Of a stretch of 17,965 bases of DNA, positions 7,704 through 14,233 are shown piece after piece (the stretch's first letter is position 1; each line of letters opens with the position of its first letter). Position numbers and translations under genes: made by a program. Location of the stretch: the NCBI GenBank assembly GCA_031275915.1, contig JAISOC010000018.1, positions 1 through 17,965 on the forward strand. Reading direction: 5' to 3'. Under the pieces are notes generated by a model. It searched no databases. It saw nothing but the letters and a program-made list of their open reading frames with translations, and was not told the origin of the DNA. This stretch comes from Holosporales bacterium. Lineage in GTDB: Bacteria > Pseudomonadota > Alphaproteobacteria > RUG11792.

Positions 7704-8660
7704 TTATGCCCATTTTCTCTGAAGAATATCGTGTATGTGAACACATCCAATTGGAATTTCATCTTCGTTTAAAACAAAAACACATGTTATTTTGCGATTT
7801 TCCATGATGTGTAATACCTCAGAAAGTAACATATTATTCCTTATGCACACTGGATTCTTTGTCATGACGTCTTCGACATTTTTGCTTAGTATATGGTCTG
7901 ACATATGTCGTCTGAGATCACCATCCGTAATAATCCCCATCATTTTAGAGGAATGTTGATCGATGACCCCAACGCAGCCCAGTCCTTTTTCACTCATAAT
8001 AATAATTGTATTTTTCATTAAGGAACCATTGTTAACGAGTGGTATCTCATCGTTTTTATGCATCACTTCGTGTACAGTCGTTAGTCTATATCCAATTGCT
8101 CCTCCTGGGTGCAGAGCTTTGAATTGCTCATTGGTAAAACCTCTCATTGAAAGAAGAGAGACTGCTATGGCATCCCCAAGTGCCAGAGTCATAGTGGAGG
8201 AAACAGTTGGGAGACAGCCTATGGAACTACATCCTTCTGGAATATCAGGTAAATACAGCACGATATCTGTATTTTGAGCTAAATTAGATTTGATGTTTTT
8301 TGTTATGGAAATTGTTTTTACTCCTATCCTCTTTGCATATTCTATAACTGGAAACAATTCCCTAGCCTCTCCAGAGCAAGAAATCAACAAAAGTACATCG
8401 TTTGAATCTATCATGCCCAAATCTCCGTGATGTGCCTCACTCGGGTGTATGAAGAACGACTTTTGCCCTGTAGAGGACATTGTTGACGAGATTTTGCGTC
8501 CTATGTGTCCACTTTTGCCTATTCCAGTGACAATCAATCTGCCATCGCATTCATAAATGGCATTTATGGCATCTAAAAAACTGGAAGGCATGTTTTCAGA
8601 TAGAATCCTTAAACCTTCAGCTTCTTCTTCTATGACCTGTCTTCCATACTCTATAAACAT
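7704..8660 (-). CDS. kdsD: Arabinose-5-phosphate isomerase (KdsD/KpsF family, SIS + CBS pair)
   Basis: The enzyme converts ribulose-5-phosphate to arabinose-5-phosphate, the first step to Kdo for LPS inner core, in the cytosol. The 318 residues agree with ~325 in KdsD. The N-terminal SIS sugar-isomerase domain shows TGIGKSGHIGRK (45-56), STGQKSFFIHPSEAHHGDLGM (63-83), ISCSGEA (93-99), the GCLPTVSSTMTLALGDA region (148-164) and ALHPGGAIG (182-190). Two CBS motifs follow, with MGIITDGDLRRHM (241-253) and a final IPIGCVHIHDIL (302-312). ATG 8660 (MFIEYGRQ) is preferred to an upstream TTG at 8672. Neither has a clear Shine-Dalgarno. Its presence implies that this organism makes Kdo and hence some LPS. 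tRNA-Pro follows on the same strand. Confidence 0.95.
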   Translation of the reverse strand: MFIEYGRQVIEEEAEGLRILSENMPSSFLDAINAIYECDGRLIVTGIGKSGHIGRKISSTMSSTGQKSFFIHPSEAHHGDLGMIDSNDVLLLISCSGEARELFPVIEYAKRIGVKTISITKNIKSNLAQNTDIVLYLPDIPEGCSSIGCLPTVSSTMTLALGDAIAVSLLSMRGFTNEQFKALHPGGAIGYRLTTVHEVMHKNDEIPLVNNGSLMKNTIIIMSEKGLGCVGVIDQHSSKMMGIITDGDLRRHMSDHILSKNVEDVMTKNPVCIRNNMLLSEVLHIMENRKITCVFVLNEDEIPIGCVHIHDILQRKWA

Positions 8661-8719
8661 CAAATACGGCAAACGAACAATTATTAACTGGTCATAGTAT
8701 CATAATCTCTTAAAAATGT

Positions 8720-8749
8720 AATATACTCAGTTTCAGCGTAGTTACTCAA
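8720..8749 (-). promoter_or_regulatory. Possible kdsD promoter
   Basis: Read on the minus strand, TTGAGT (8749-8744), 18 bases and TATATT (8725-8720) resemble a sigma70 promoter about 60 bases ahead of the kdsD ATG. The rest of the 209-base gap 8661-8869 shows no other gene or clear terminator. Confidence 0.35.
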
Positions 8750-8869
8750 GCGTATGATTTCTGTGTGAAATATGCAGATCTGTGGCTTGTGTATCTGTGT
8801 CTGTTCACCGACGACAACATTTCTTACAATCCGGCATAATTTTTGCTTTTTGTTATACTGCACAACGTA

Positions 8870-9781
8870 TTACGCAGTTCCGGGGAATATTGTTGTGATT
8901 CTTATTACTCCATTTTCGATAGCCAAGCCGATGGTAAAGTATTCAGTATTGTTTCCATCTATATTCTTGCCTATTCCGATTTTGTTTTCATCTATTGGGT
9001 TGTTATGTGCGTTCCACTGAGATATAATATTTATTTCATTATTGCCATGTGAATATATGTTGGTTATACTCACCTCCCATGGCCTAGCTTGTAACAGACT
9101 TTGTAGTAGGGTACTTACCTCCGTTTTGAGTGTATTATTCGCTGTAATACCGTTTGGATCAATGTCGTACCCATTTGCTGTTCTTAATCCGTTGTGACAT
9201 AACTCGTGTAAGTTGTAGCTGGTTGGAAAGCCGTTACCGTGAACATTAATTTGATTGTTTATTCTTTGCGCTGTTGCATTACTAATATGAAATATACTTC
9301 TGCCTGTTGTAGTTGTTACTTTTGTATTTTCGTTATTTACAACTAATTTTGGGAAAAATCTAAGGTGCCCCTGATATAGCAAATGATTTTGAAGTGCCCC
9401 TGTAACAATATGAATCTGGTCGTTGTTCAAAGTCATATAGTTTGCTGAATCGTTTGCTACAACATTGTGACCGTGTCCGTTTTCACTTTGTTGCGCCAAT
9501 ATAAGTCTTATAACTTCCCGAATACAATTCACATTGTCGTTCTTGAGTGTGATGAGATGTTCCAGAAGTTTGTTTCTTGTTAAAGTTACTTGATTAGCTT
9601 GATCTAACACGCCCCACAGTTGCGTATTTGTATTATACCATTCTGTTGTCCACCATTGTCCTTCACGGAGTTTGTATTTACAAATTACATTGTAATTTGG
9701 ATGTGACGCTAACAGTGTTGCTCCAACAGCCATAGAAGTTGTTGACACAACCAACATCACTACCACAATTATTTTTTTCAC
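8870..9781 (-). CDS. Predicted exported protein, 303 aa, related to the 194-aa protein at 1483-2067 (cassette 2, second gene)
   Basis: A GTG start at 9781 is preceded by GGGGGA eleven bases upstream and opens a textbook signal peptide (KKIIVVVMLVVSTTSMAVGA, cleavage near residue 20). The mature part is rich in Asn, His and Trp. Its C-terminal ~110 residues match the 194-aa protein of cassette 1: H192xxxH196, then IT (212-213), a 27-residue step to a second IT (239-240), six residues to NN (247-248), and a final strand VIRITTIFP (292-300). The N-terminal half (LWGVLDQAN...LLEHLI, 55-77) also resembles the N-terminal part of the 194-aa protein (RWNVLRANG...LIEHAV), so it may hold two diverged copies of the domain. 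The ending G-x-I-x-T-x-FP and paired His loosely recall bacterial EndoU RNases. I cannot confirm this and name no function. Confidence 0.75.
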   Translation of the reverse strand: MKKIIVVVMLVVSTTSMAVGATLLASHPNYNVICKYKLREGQWWTTEWYNTNTQLWGVLDQANQVTLTRNKLLEHLITLKNDNVNCIREVIRLILAQQSENGHGHNVVANDSANYMTLNNDQIHIVTGALQNHLLYQGHLRFFPKLVVNNENTKVTTTTGRSIFHISNATAQRINNQINVHGNGFPTSYNLHELCHNGLRTANGYDIDPNGITANNTLKTEVSTLLQSLLQARPWEVSITNIYSHGNNEINIISQWNAHNNPIDENKIGIGKNIDGNNTEYFTIGLAIENGVIRITTIFPGTA

Positions 9782-9789
9782 GTTTGCTT

Positions 9790-9795
9790 TCCCCC
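9790..9795 (-). promoter_or_regulatory. Shine-Dalgarno site of the 303-aa gene, deciding a GTG start
   Basis: The minus strand reads GGGGGA eight to fourteen bases before the GTG at 9781. No ATG occurs until within the signal peptide, so the GTG is the likely start. Confidence 0.5.
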
Positions 9796-9807
9796 ATCTA
9801 TTTAAAT

Positions 9808-10233
9808 TTAACCTTTGTAAGATGCCTTTCTTGCAATTTCTAGGGCCAGCCGTTGTTTAACGTCCTTTTGACCAATTTGACTTTGATCTGCTCGTTCCAT
9901 GAGCATCTCGTAAATTGGTTGAAAATGAATCTGATATTCTTGCATATACTTCCTTATTTCTTGTTTTTTATTGGATAATATTACGCCAGTGTCTTGCCAT
10001 TCTCTAAGTAGATTGCCTATAAAATTTTCAGAAGAATATAAATCATCAAATGCATCTTTCAGATTGATTGTATTTTCAATGTCTACATTATTAATGTCTA
10101 CATTATTATTGTATGATTGCTTGCTTTTTTTTAGAATTTCTGCGTATTCAATATGAATTGAGCCATAACTGCAAACAGAAACACCGTTTCCGATAATACT
10201 AACTAATATTGCCATCCGAATAATTGTCCACAT
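9808..10233 (-). CDS. Predicted exported protein, 141 aa, unknown function (cassette 2, first gene)
   Basis: The family is not recognised. An N-terminal hydrophobic stretch (residues 3-24, IIRMAILVSIIGNGVSVCSYG) looks like a signal peptide. Next is an Asn/Asp-rich linker with NNVDI duplicated (43-52), and then a highly charged helical region (58-140) including KKQEIRKYMQEYQIHFQPIYEMLMER. It ends 26 bases before the 303-aa gene on the same strand, so the two are probably one operon. The layout copies cassette 1, a small helical exported protein upstream and a TT(V/I)F-ending protein downstream, which suggests a working partnership such as chaperone/effector or immunity/toxin. That role is inference. 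The ATG at 10233 has a weak AGAAAG upstream. Confidence 0.65.
   Translation of the reverse strand: MWTIIRMAILVSIIGNGVSVCSYGSIHIEYAEILKKSKQSYNNNVDINNVDIENTINLKDAFDDLYSSENFIGNLLREWQDTGVILSNKKQEIRKYMQEYQIHFQPIYEMLMERADQSQIGQKDVKQRLALEIARKASYKG
10078..10107 (+). repeat. 15-bp perfect tandem duplication inside the 141-aa gene
   Basis: aatgtctacattatt occurs twice head to tail (10078-10092 and 10093-10107). It is in frame and adds five residues (NNVDI) to the linker. It looks like a recent slippage event. Confidence 0.85.
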
Positions 10234-10334
10234 AGAATTACTTTCTGAAAACTAGGCACCATCATTTTAATACTACTTGATTTTGTTGCGGAAATAAATA
10301 ATATTCTTAACATTTTCATTGTTGTTATGAACTA

Positions 10335-10363
10335 TTGATAATTGGGCCACTCTGTGATAGTTT
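10335..10363 (+). promoter_or_regulatory. Possible promoter of tRNA-Leu/tig
   Basis: TTGATA (10335-10340), 17 bases and TAGTTT (10358-10363) lie 15 bases before tRNA-Leu. The -35 is good and the -10 is weak. The 145-base gap 10234-10378 must also hold the divergent promoter of cassette 2, which I could not place with confidence. Confidence 0.3.
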
Positions 10364-10378
10364 TTCAAGAGATTTTAG

Positions 10379-10463
10379 GCGGACGTGGTGGAATGGCAGA
10401 CACGCCAGGTTTAGGTTCTGGTGACCAAAAGTCGTGGGGGTTCAAGTCCCCCCGCCCGCACCA
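10379..10463 (+). tRNA. tRNA-Leu (anticodon TAG)
   Basis: An 85-base class II tRNA with a long variable arm. The acceptor GCGGACG (10379-10385) pairs with CGCCCGC (10453-10459) except for an A-C mismatch at the fifth pair, followed by A and an encoded CCA (10461-10463). The anticodon stem CCAGG/TCTGG encloses TTTAGGT, with anticodon TAG at 10412-10414. The T-arm is GGGGG/CCCCC. tig begins 36 bases downstream and may be cotranscribed. Confidence 0.96.
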
Positions 10464-10499
10464 TGTTTTTATTTTATACTAAATGGAGAATCTGTTGGA

Positions 10500-11822
10500 A
10501 TGGAGTTTGAAAAAGTAAAGACTGAAGGGACAAAGCATGAATATAAGGTTGTTCTAAAGGCTTCTGATATTGAAGATTGCATAGACAAGATTGTGTCTAA
10601 AAGGGCGAAGACCTATAAATTGCAAGGATTTAGACCTGGGCATGTTCCCTTGGATATTGTGAGAAAAAATATCGAAGCTGCCATATTACCAGATGTTTTT
10701 GGTGAGATGATAAATGAAGCTTGTAATACAATCATAAAGGAAATTGGAGCAACAGGTATTGCAGCTTCTCCCACCTATAAATTTGAAGAACATTATGAGA
10801 ATGGTAAGGATGTAAAAGTAGCGATCTCTATAGAGACCGTTCCTGATTTTGAGCTTAAAGAATTCAAGGGGAAAATAAAGAAAGTTGCGCCACTAATCAG
10901 GGAAGAGGATATAGAAACCGCAAAGGAAGTGTTAATAAAATCACTTCCTATCCTTGAAAGAGCTGAAAAAGGCTATGTGATAAAGCCAGGAGATAGTGTC
11001 TTATATTTTGCCCAGTGTTTTATCAAGGGAGTTCCTAGTAAGAGGAAGAGCTTCGAAGATTCGATATTCATTCCTTCAGATATACCAGAAAGTGCAAATT
11101 TTTTAAAAGGGTTTGTTGGGAAAAAAGTTGGAGAATCGTTTGATTTTAATATTGATGAAGAAGAAGGTATAGTTTACAGATCCACCATAAAGTCCATAAA
11201 AAAAGCTCTATTAGATTTATCTTTCGAGGAATACGCCCAAAAAAGGGATTTTAAATCTGCAAAAGATCTGGAAGAAGTTATAATCAAAGCCCTAAAAAAT
11301 GAAATAAATAGTTCTATATTTGTATATCATAAACAGCAAATATTAAATATTCTTGCAAAAGAGTATAATTTTGACCTACCAAGATCTATTGTTGAACAAG
11401 AAACAAGAAATGTTATAGCTCGTATACGGCAAGAAATCGAGAAAGAAAAAGCTCAAGGAGAAGTCGACGAGGAAGATCTCAAAAAGACAGACGAAGATTT
11501 TGAAGCTGAATATGGGGATCTTATAAAGAAAAGAGTACTTCTGGGATATATTTTGAACAAATTTGCCAAGAAATATGGAGTTACAGTGTCTAATAATGAG
11601 ATTAAGGAGGCCATAGCTAAAGAAGCTGGCATGAATCCTACGCGTGCTCGTAGTGTAATTAAGTATTACACAAAACACCCAGTTGCTATTGAATATCTGA
11701 GAGCAGAGATTGTTGAAGAGAAAGTTATCGAACTTTTGATTAATTTAGCAGAGGGAGCAGAAGTTGAAAAAACAAAAGCAGAGGTTAATCAGCTTGTTGA
11801 TGAAATTCTGGAGCAAGGATGA
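10500..11822 (+). CDS. tig: Trigger factor, ribosome-associated chaperone
   Basis: Trigger factor docks on ribosomal protein L23 at the exit tunnel and shields nascent chains. The 440 residues are typical (~430-450). The N-terminal ribosome-binding domain carries the signature GFRPGHVP (43-50). A middle FKBP-type prolyl-isomerase domain lies at roughly 155-245 (KPGDSVLYFAQCFIKG ... FLKGFVGKKVGESFDF). The long helical, charged C-terminal chaperone domain fills the rest. The ATG at 10500 has GGAG (10485-10488) 11 bases upstream. A longer frame back to 10434 reads through the tRNA-Leu T-arm and was rejected. The TGA stop overlaps an ATG (ATGA) that begins a 31-codon ORF. The tig-clpP-clpX order is conserved in many proteobacteria. 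Confidence 0.96.
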   Translation: MEFEKVKTEGTKHEYKVVLKASDIEDCIDKIVSKRAKTYKLQGFRPGHVPLDIVRKNIEAAILPDVFGEMINEACNTIIKEIGATGIAASPTYKFEEHYENGKDVKVAISIETVPDFELKEFKGKIKKVAPLIREEDIETAKEVLIKSLPILERAEKGYVIKPGDSVLYFAQCFIKGVPSKRKSFEDSIFIPSDIPESANFLKGFVGKKVGESFDFNIDEEEGIVYRSTIKSIKKALLDLSFEEYAQKRDFKSAKDLEEVIIKALKNEINSSIFVYHKQQILNILAKEYNFDLPRSIVEQETRNVIARIRQEIEKEKAQGEVDEEDLKKTDEDFEAEYGDLIKKRVLLGYILNKFAKKYGVTVSNNEIKEAIAKEAGMNPTRARSVIKYYTKHPVAIEYLRAEIVEEKVIELLINLAEGAEVEKTKAEVNQLVDEILEQG

Positions 11823-11914
11823 TTTCTGTACTGGAACTTATTTTTGATCTAGTTGATCTTGTTGTGGAGATATGGCGTTGGTTTAAAAAAAAGTTTGTGA
11901 GACTTAGGAAATAA
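11819..11914 (+). CDS. Possible 31-aa amphipathic peptide, translationally coupled to tig
   Basis: The ATG overlaps the tig stop as ATGA (11819-11822), a classic coupling arrangement, and a purine-rich GGAGCAAGG lies just upstream. The 31 residues start MISVLELIFDLVDLVVEIW, hydrophobic with regularly spaced acidic residues, and end in a strongly basic tail RWFKKKFVRLRK. Such a peptide would bind or span a membrane. Its composition recalls small amphipathic peptides such as TisB-type toxins or delta-hemolysin. That is a comparison of character, not detected homology. It could instead be a chance ORF. The compact overlap and the unusual composition are the only support. Confidence 0.45.
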   Translation: MISVLELIFDLVDLVVEIWRWFKKKFVRLRK

Positions 11915-12025
11915 CTTTAGTTTCACATGAGGCAGTAGAGAAATCATAATTGAGGTTAACTTTTTGATGTGTGTGCCTGCTTATCTCATTCGTTAATGCT
12001 ACCTCTGGCGATGTTTTTTGTGTAT

Positions 12026-12031
12026 TATAAT
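12026..12031 (+). promoter_or_regulatory. Possible -10 element upstream of clpP
   Basis: A perfect TATAAT lies 46 bases before the clpP ATG. No good -35 is seen at the right spacing. If it is used, transcription starts near 12038, inside the Shine-Dalgarno of a 17-codon upstream ORF, so that ORF would then be silent on this transcript. The region 11915-12025 shows no gene. Confidence 0.35.
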
Positions 12032-12045
12032 CAAAGGGGGCGTAT

Positions 12046-12099
12046 ATGAATCAGATTTATATTTCGGAGTTGATATTATGTCGAATTTTGTACCAATAG
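12046..12099 (+). CDS. Possible 17-codon leader ORF overlapping the clpP start
   Basis: An ATG at 12046 follows a strong AAAGGGGG (12033-12040) and reads 17 codons to a TAG at 12097-12099, in a different frame from clpP and 22 bases inside it. It could tune clpP initiation. The likely promoter at 12026 argues against it, and it may be chance. Confidence 0.2.
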   Translation: MNQIYISELILCRILYQ

Positions 12100-12665
12100 T
12101 TGTTGAACAAACAAGTCGAGGAGAAAGATCCTATGATATTTTTTCAAGGCTTCTTAAAGAGAGGGTGGTATTCATCACCGGAAACATATACGATGAAATG
12201 GCATCTGTAATATGTGCACAGTTGTTGTTTCTAGAAGCAGAGGATTCATCGAAGGATATAAACATTTATATAAATTCACCAGGAGGAGGCGTAACATCAG
12301 CTCTCTCTATAATGGATACGATGCACTATGTGAAGTGTGATGTATCCACTTTATGTATAGGACAAGCTTGCTCTGCAGGATCATTACTTTTGTGTTCTGG
12401 GAAAAAAGGAAAAAGATTTGCTCTCCCAAATTCCAGAATTATGATTCACCAACCAACAGCAGGGACCCAAGGACAAGTTACTGATATGGAAATTCACTTG
12501 AAGGAGCTTATTGGAGTTAAAAAGAGACTTAACGAAATTTACGCCAATAATACTGGGCAATCTATAGAAATTATCGAAGATTCTATGGAAAGAGATAAAT
12601 TCATGTCTCCTAACGAAGCTTTAGATTTCGGATTAATTGATAATGTTATTACAAGTAGAGTATGA
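12078..12665 (+). CDS. clpP: ATP-dependent Clp protease proteolytic subunit
   Basis: ClpP is the serine peptidase of the ClpXP/ClpAP machines, forming a double heptamer chamber in the cytosol. The 195 residues match the family. The catalytic triad is visible: Ser99 in GQACSAGS, His124 in IMIHQP and Asp173 in ERDKF. INSPGG (65-70) and the C-terminal [12 protein letters not shown] are also diagnostic. Residues around the serine differ slightly from the common GQAASMG pattern (Cys98, Ala100). The ATG at 12078 ([11 protein letters not shown]) has GGAG eight bases upstream. A TTG/ATG extension back to 12018 lacks family similarity. clpX follows after 202 bases. Confidence 0.97.
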   Translation: MSNFVPIVVEQTSRGERSYDIFSRLLKERVVFITGNIYDEMASVICAQLLFLEAEDSSKDINIYINSPGGGVTSALSIMDTMHYVKCDVSTLCIGQACSAGSLLLCSGKKGKRFALPNSRIMIHQPTAGTQGQVTDMEIHLKELIGVKKRLNEIYANNTGQSIEIIEDSMERDKFMSPNEALDFGLIDNVITSRV

Positions 12666-12813
12666 TTGCTTGTATGTTGAGGTCTACTTCACGTATTTAT
12701 ATTGCGCAAATGAATACTATACCGATTATCCAGCTTAATTTGTCATTAATTACTTCGTTCTCCTACAAGATTTTTGTCATAATTAACCGAAAATTTAGGA
12801 GTTATATGTCATA

Positions 12814-12864
12814 ATGGAATTGTATGTATTTGGCCACTTCTCACGAGAGGATTTTAGGATTTAG
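12814..12864 (+). CDS. Possible 16-codon leader ORF upstream of clpX
   Basis: An ATG at 12814, 12 bases after AGGAG (12797-12801), reads 16 codons and stops with TAG 3 bases before the clpX ATG, in the same frame as clpX. It could couple or attenuate clpX translation, or be chance. The rest of the 202-base gap 12666-12867 has only a repeated word gtcataat (near 12775 and 12808) and no clear promoter. Confidence 0.2.
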   Translation: MELYVFGHFSREDFRI

Positions 12865-12867
12865 TGT

Positions 12868-14127
12868 ATGGCAAGTCACTCTGGTAAAGGTAAAAATGAG
12901 GTTTTATATTGTTCGTTTTGTGGCAAATCTCAGGATGAAGTTAAAAAATTAATAGCGGGATCAACGGCGTTCATATGTGATGAGTGTATAAAATTATGCT
13001 CAGAAGTTATAAAAAAAGACGTTGAATCAATGTCTGCTGGAAAAGCAGATATTTTTTTATCTCCTTCTCAGATATGCGCAAAGCTGAATGAACATGTTAT
13101 AGGACAAGACAAGGCAAAGAAAATTTTATCCGTTGCAGTTTATAACCATTATAAGAGGCTGAATTGTGCTTCAGAAAAATATCCAGATGTTGAAATTACC
13201 AAATCAAATGTCTTATTGATAGGTCCAACAGGATCTGGGAAAACACTCTTGGCAAAAACATTGGCCAAAATCATAGATGTGCCATTCACAATTGCAGATG
13301 CGACATCTTTAACAGAGGCGGGCTATGTTGGAGAAGATGTTGAAAACATTATTTTGAAATTATTGCAGGCGGCTGATTATGATGTTGAGAGAGCGCAACG
13401 TGGGATAGTGTATATTGATGAAGTCGACAAAATCACCCGAAAATCAGAAAATCCATCAATAACGAGAGATGTTTCGGGAGAGGGTGTTCAACAAGCCCTC
13501 TTAAAAATTATGGAGGGCACAATGGCTTTGGTTCCTCCTCAAGGTGGTCGCAAACACCCTCAGCAAGATTTCCTGCATGTTGATACAACCAATATTTTAT
13601 TCATATGTGGAGGAGCTTTCTGTGGACTTGAAAAGATAATAGCTCTCAGAGGAGAGAAAACTAGCATCGGCTTTGGAGCTGATGTTACAAAGCCTTCTGA
13701 AAAAAATATAGGAGACTTGTTTAATAAGGTTCAAACTGAAGATTTGCTGAAATTCGGTCTTATTCCTGAATTCGTCGGAAGATTGCCGGTGGTGGCAACC
13801 CTGTCTGATCTCAGTGAATCAGATCTGATAAAAGTTCTTAAAGAACCAAAGGATGCCATCACTAAACAATACGCAAGTCTTTTTGATATGAATGGTATTA
13901 AATTGATATTCGAAGAAGCAGGGCTGAAGCAAATTGTCAAGCAAGCGATAGAAAAAAAGACTGGAGCAAGAGGTCTTCGAACCATCATTGAGAATTTGCT
14001 ATTAGATACTATGTTCGAAATTCCCGACAATGCAGATGCAAAGGAAATTATTATAGATAAGGACGCAGTTCTTGGAAAAAAGCCTCCAATAATTGTGGGC
14101 AGTAGAGAAAGCAGTATAGCTGTGTAA
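12868..14127 (+). CDS. clpX: ATP-dependent Clp protease ATP-binding subunit ClpX
   Basis: ClpX is the AAA+ unfoldase that feeds tagged substrates, such as ssrA-tagged products of stalled ribosomes, to ClpP. The 419 residues are normal. An N-terminal C4 zinc-binding domain (Cys15, 18, 37, 40) is followed by Walker A GPTGSGKT (119-126), the pore loop GYVGED (152-157), Walker [10 protein letters not shown] (181-189), the RKH loop (228-230), the ClpP-docking IGF loop (267-269) and the sensor-2 GAR (366-368). The ATG at 12868 has AGGA eight bases upstream. In many relatives lon follows clpX. Here an exported metallophosphoesterase follows instead. Confidence 0.97.
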   Translation: MASHSGKGKNEVLYCSFCGKSQDEVKKLIAGSTAFICDECIKLCSEVIKKDVESMSAGKADIFLSPSQICAKLNEHVIGQDKAKKILSVAVYNHYKRLNCASEKYPDVEITKSNVLLIGPTGSGKTLLAKTLAKIIDVPFTIADATSLTEAGYVGEDVENIILKLLQAADYDVERAQRGIVYIDEVDKITRKSENPSITRDVSGEGVQQALLKIMEGTMALVPPQGGRKHPQQDFLHVDTTNILFICGGAFCGLEKIIALRGEKTSIGFGADVTKPSEKNIGDLFNKVQTEDLLKFGLIPEFVGRLPVVATLSDLSESDLIKVLKEPKDAITKQYASLFDMNGIKLIFEEAGLKQIVKQAIEKKTGARGLRTIIENLLLDTMFEIPDNADAKEIIIDKDAVLGKKPPIIVGSRESSIAV

Positions 14128-14157
14128 AAAATATGTCCAAAACAATATAATTTTTAC
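14124..14157 (+). terminator. Weak A+T-rich stem-loop at the end of clpX
   Basis: Arms 14124-14134 (GTAAAAAATAT) and 14147-14157 (ATAATTTTTAC) can pair over 11 positions with one mismatch and a 12-base loop. The stem includes the clpX stop codon. It lacks G+C and a clean T-tract, so it may only protect the 3' end. Confidence 0.3.
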
Positions 14158-14186
14158 AAATATCTTTTATTGATGTAACAGACACA

Positions 14187-14214
14187 TTGTGATAACTTAA
14201 TACGTGGTTATCCT
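14187..14214 (+). promoter_or_regulatory. Promoter with an overlapping operator-like inverted repeat, upstream of the metallophosphoesterase
   Basis: TTGTGA (14187-14192), 16 bases and TATCCT (14209-14214) form a possible promoter ending 19 bases before the GTG at 14234. A perfect 6-bp inverted repeat, GATAAC (14191-14196) and GTTATC (14207-14212), overlaps the end of the -35 and the start of the -10. This is the geometry of a repressor site. The protein that would bind is unknown. Confidence 0.4.
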
Positions 14215-14233
14215 ATCTTTTTGATTTACTCTG

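Noticed and set aside
8772..9052. Two forward ORFs (82 and 69 codons) rich in Cys, Phe and Tyr
   Set aside because: Most of their length is antisense to the 303-aa exported protein gene. They lack ribosome sites and have no family-like features. The minus-strand gene has a signal peptide and a homologue.
10434..10499. N-terminal extension of trigger factor
   Set aside because: It begins inside the tRNA-Leu T-arm. The ATG at 10500 has GGAG and fits the family start.
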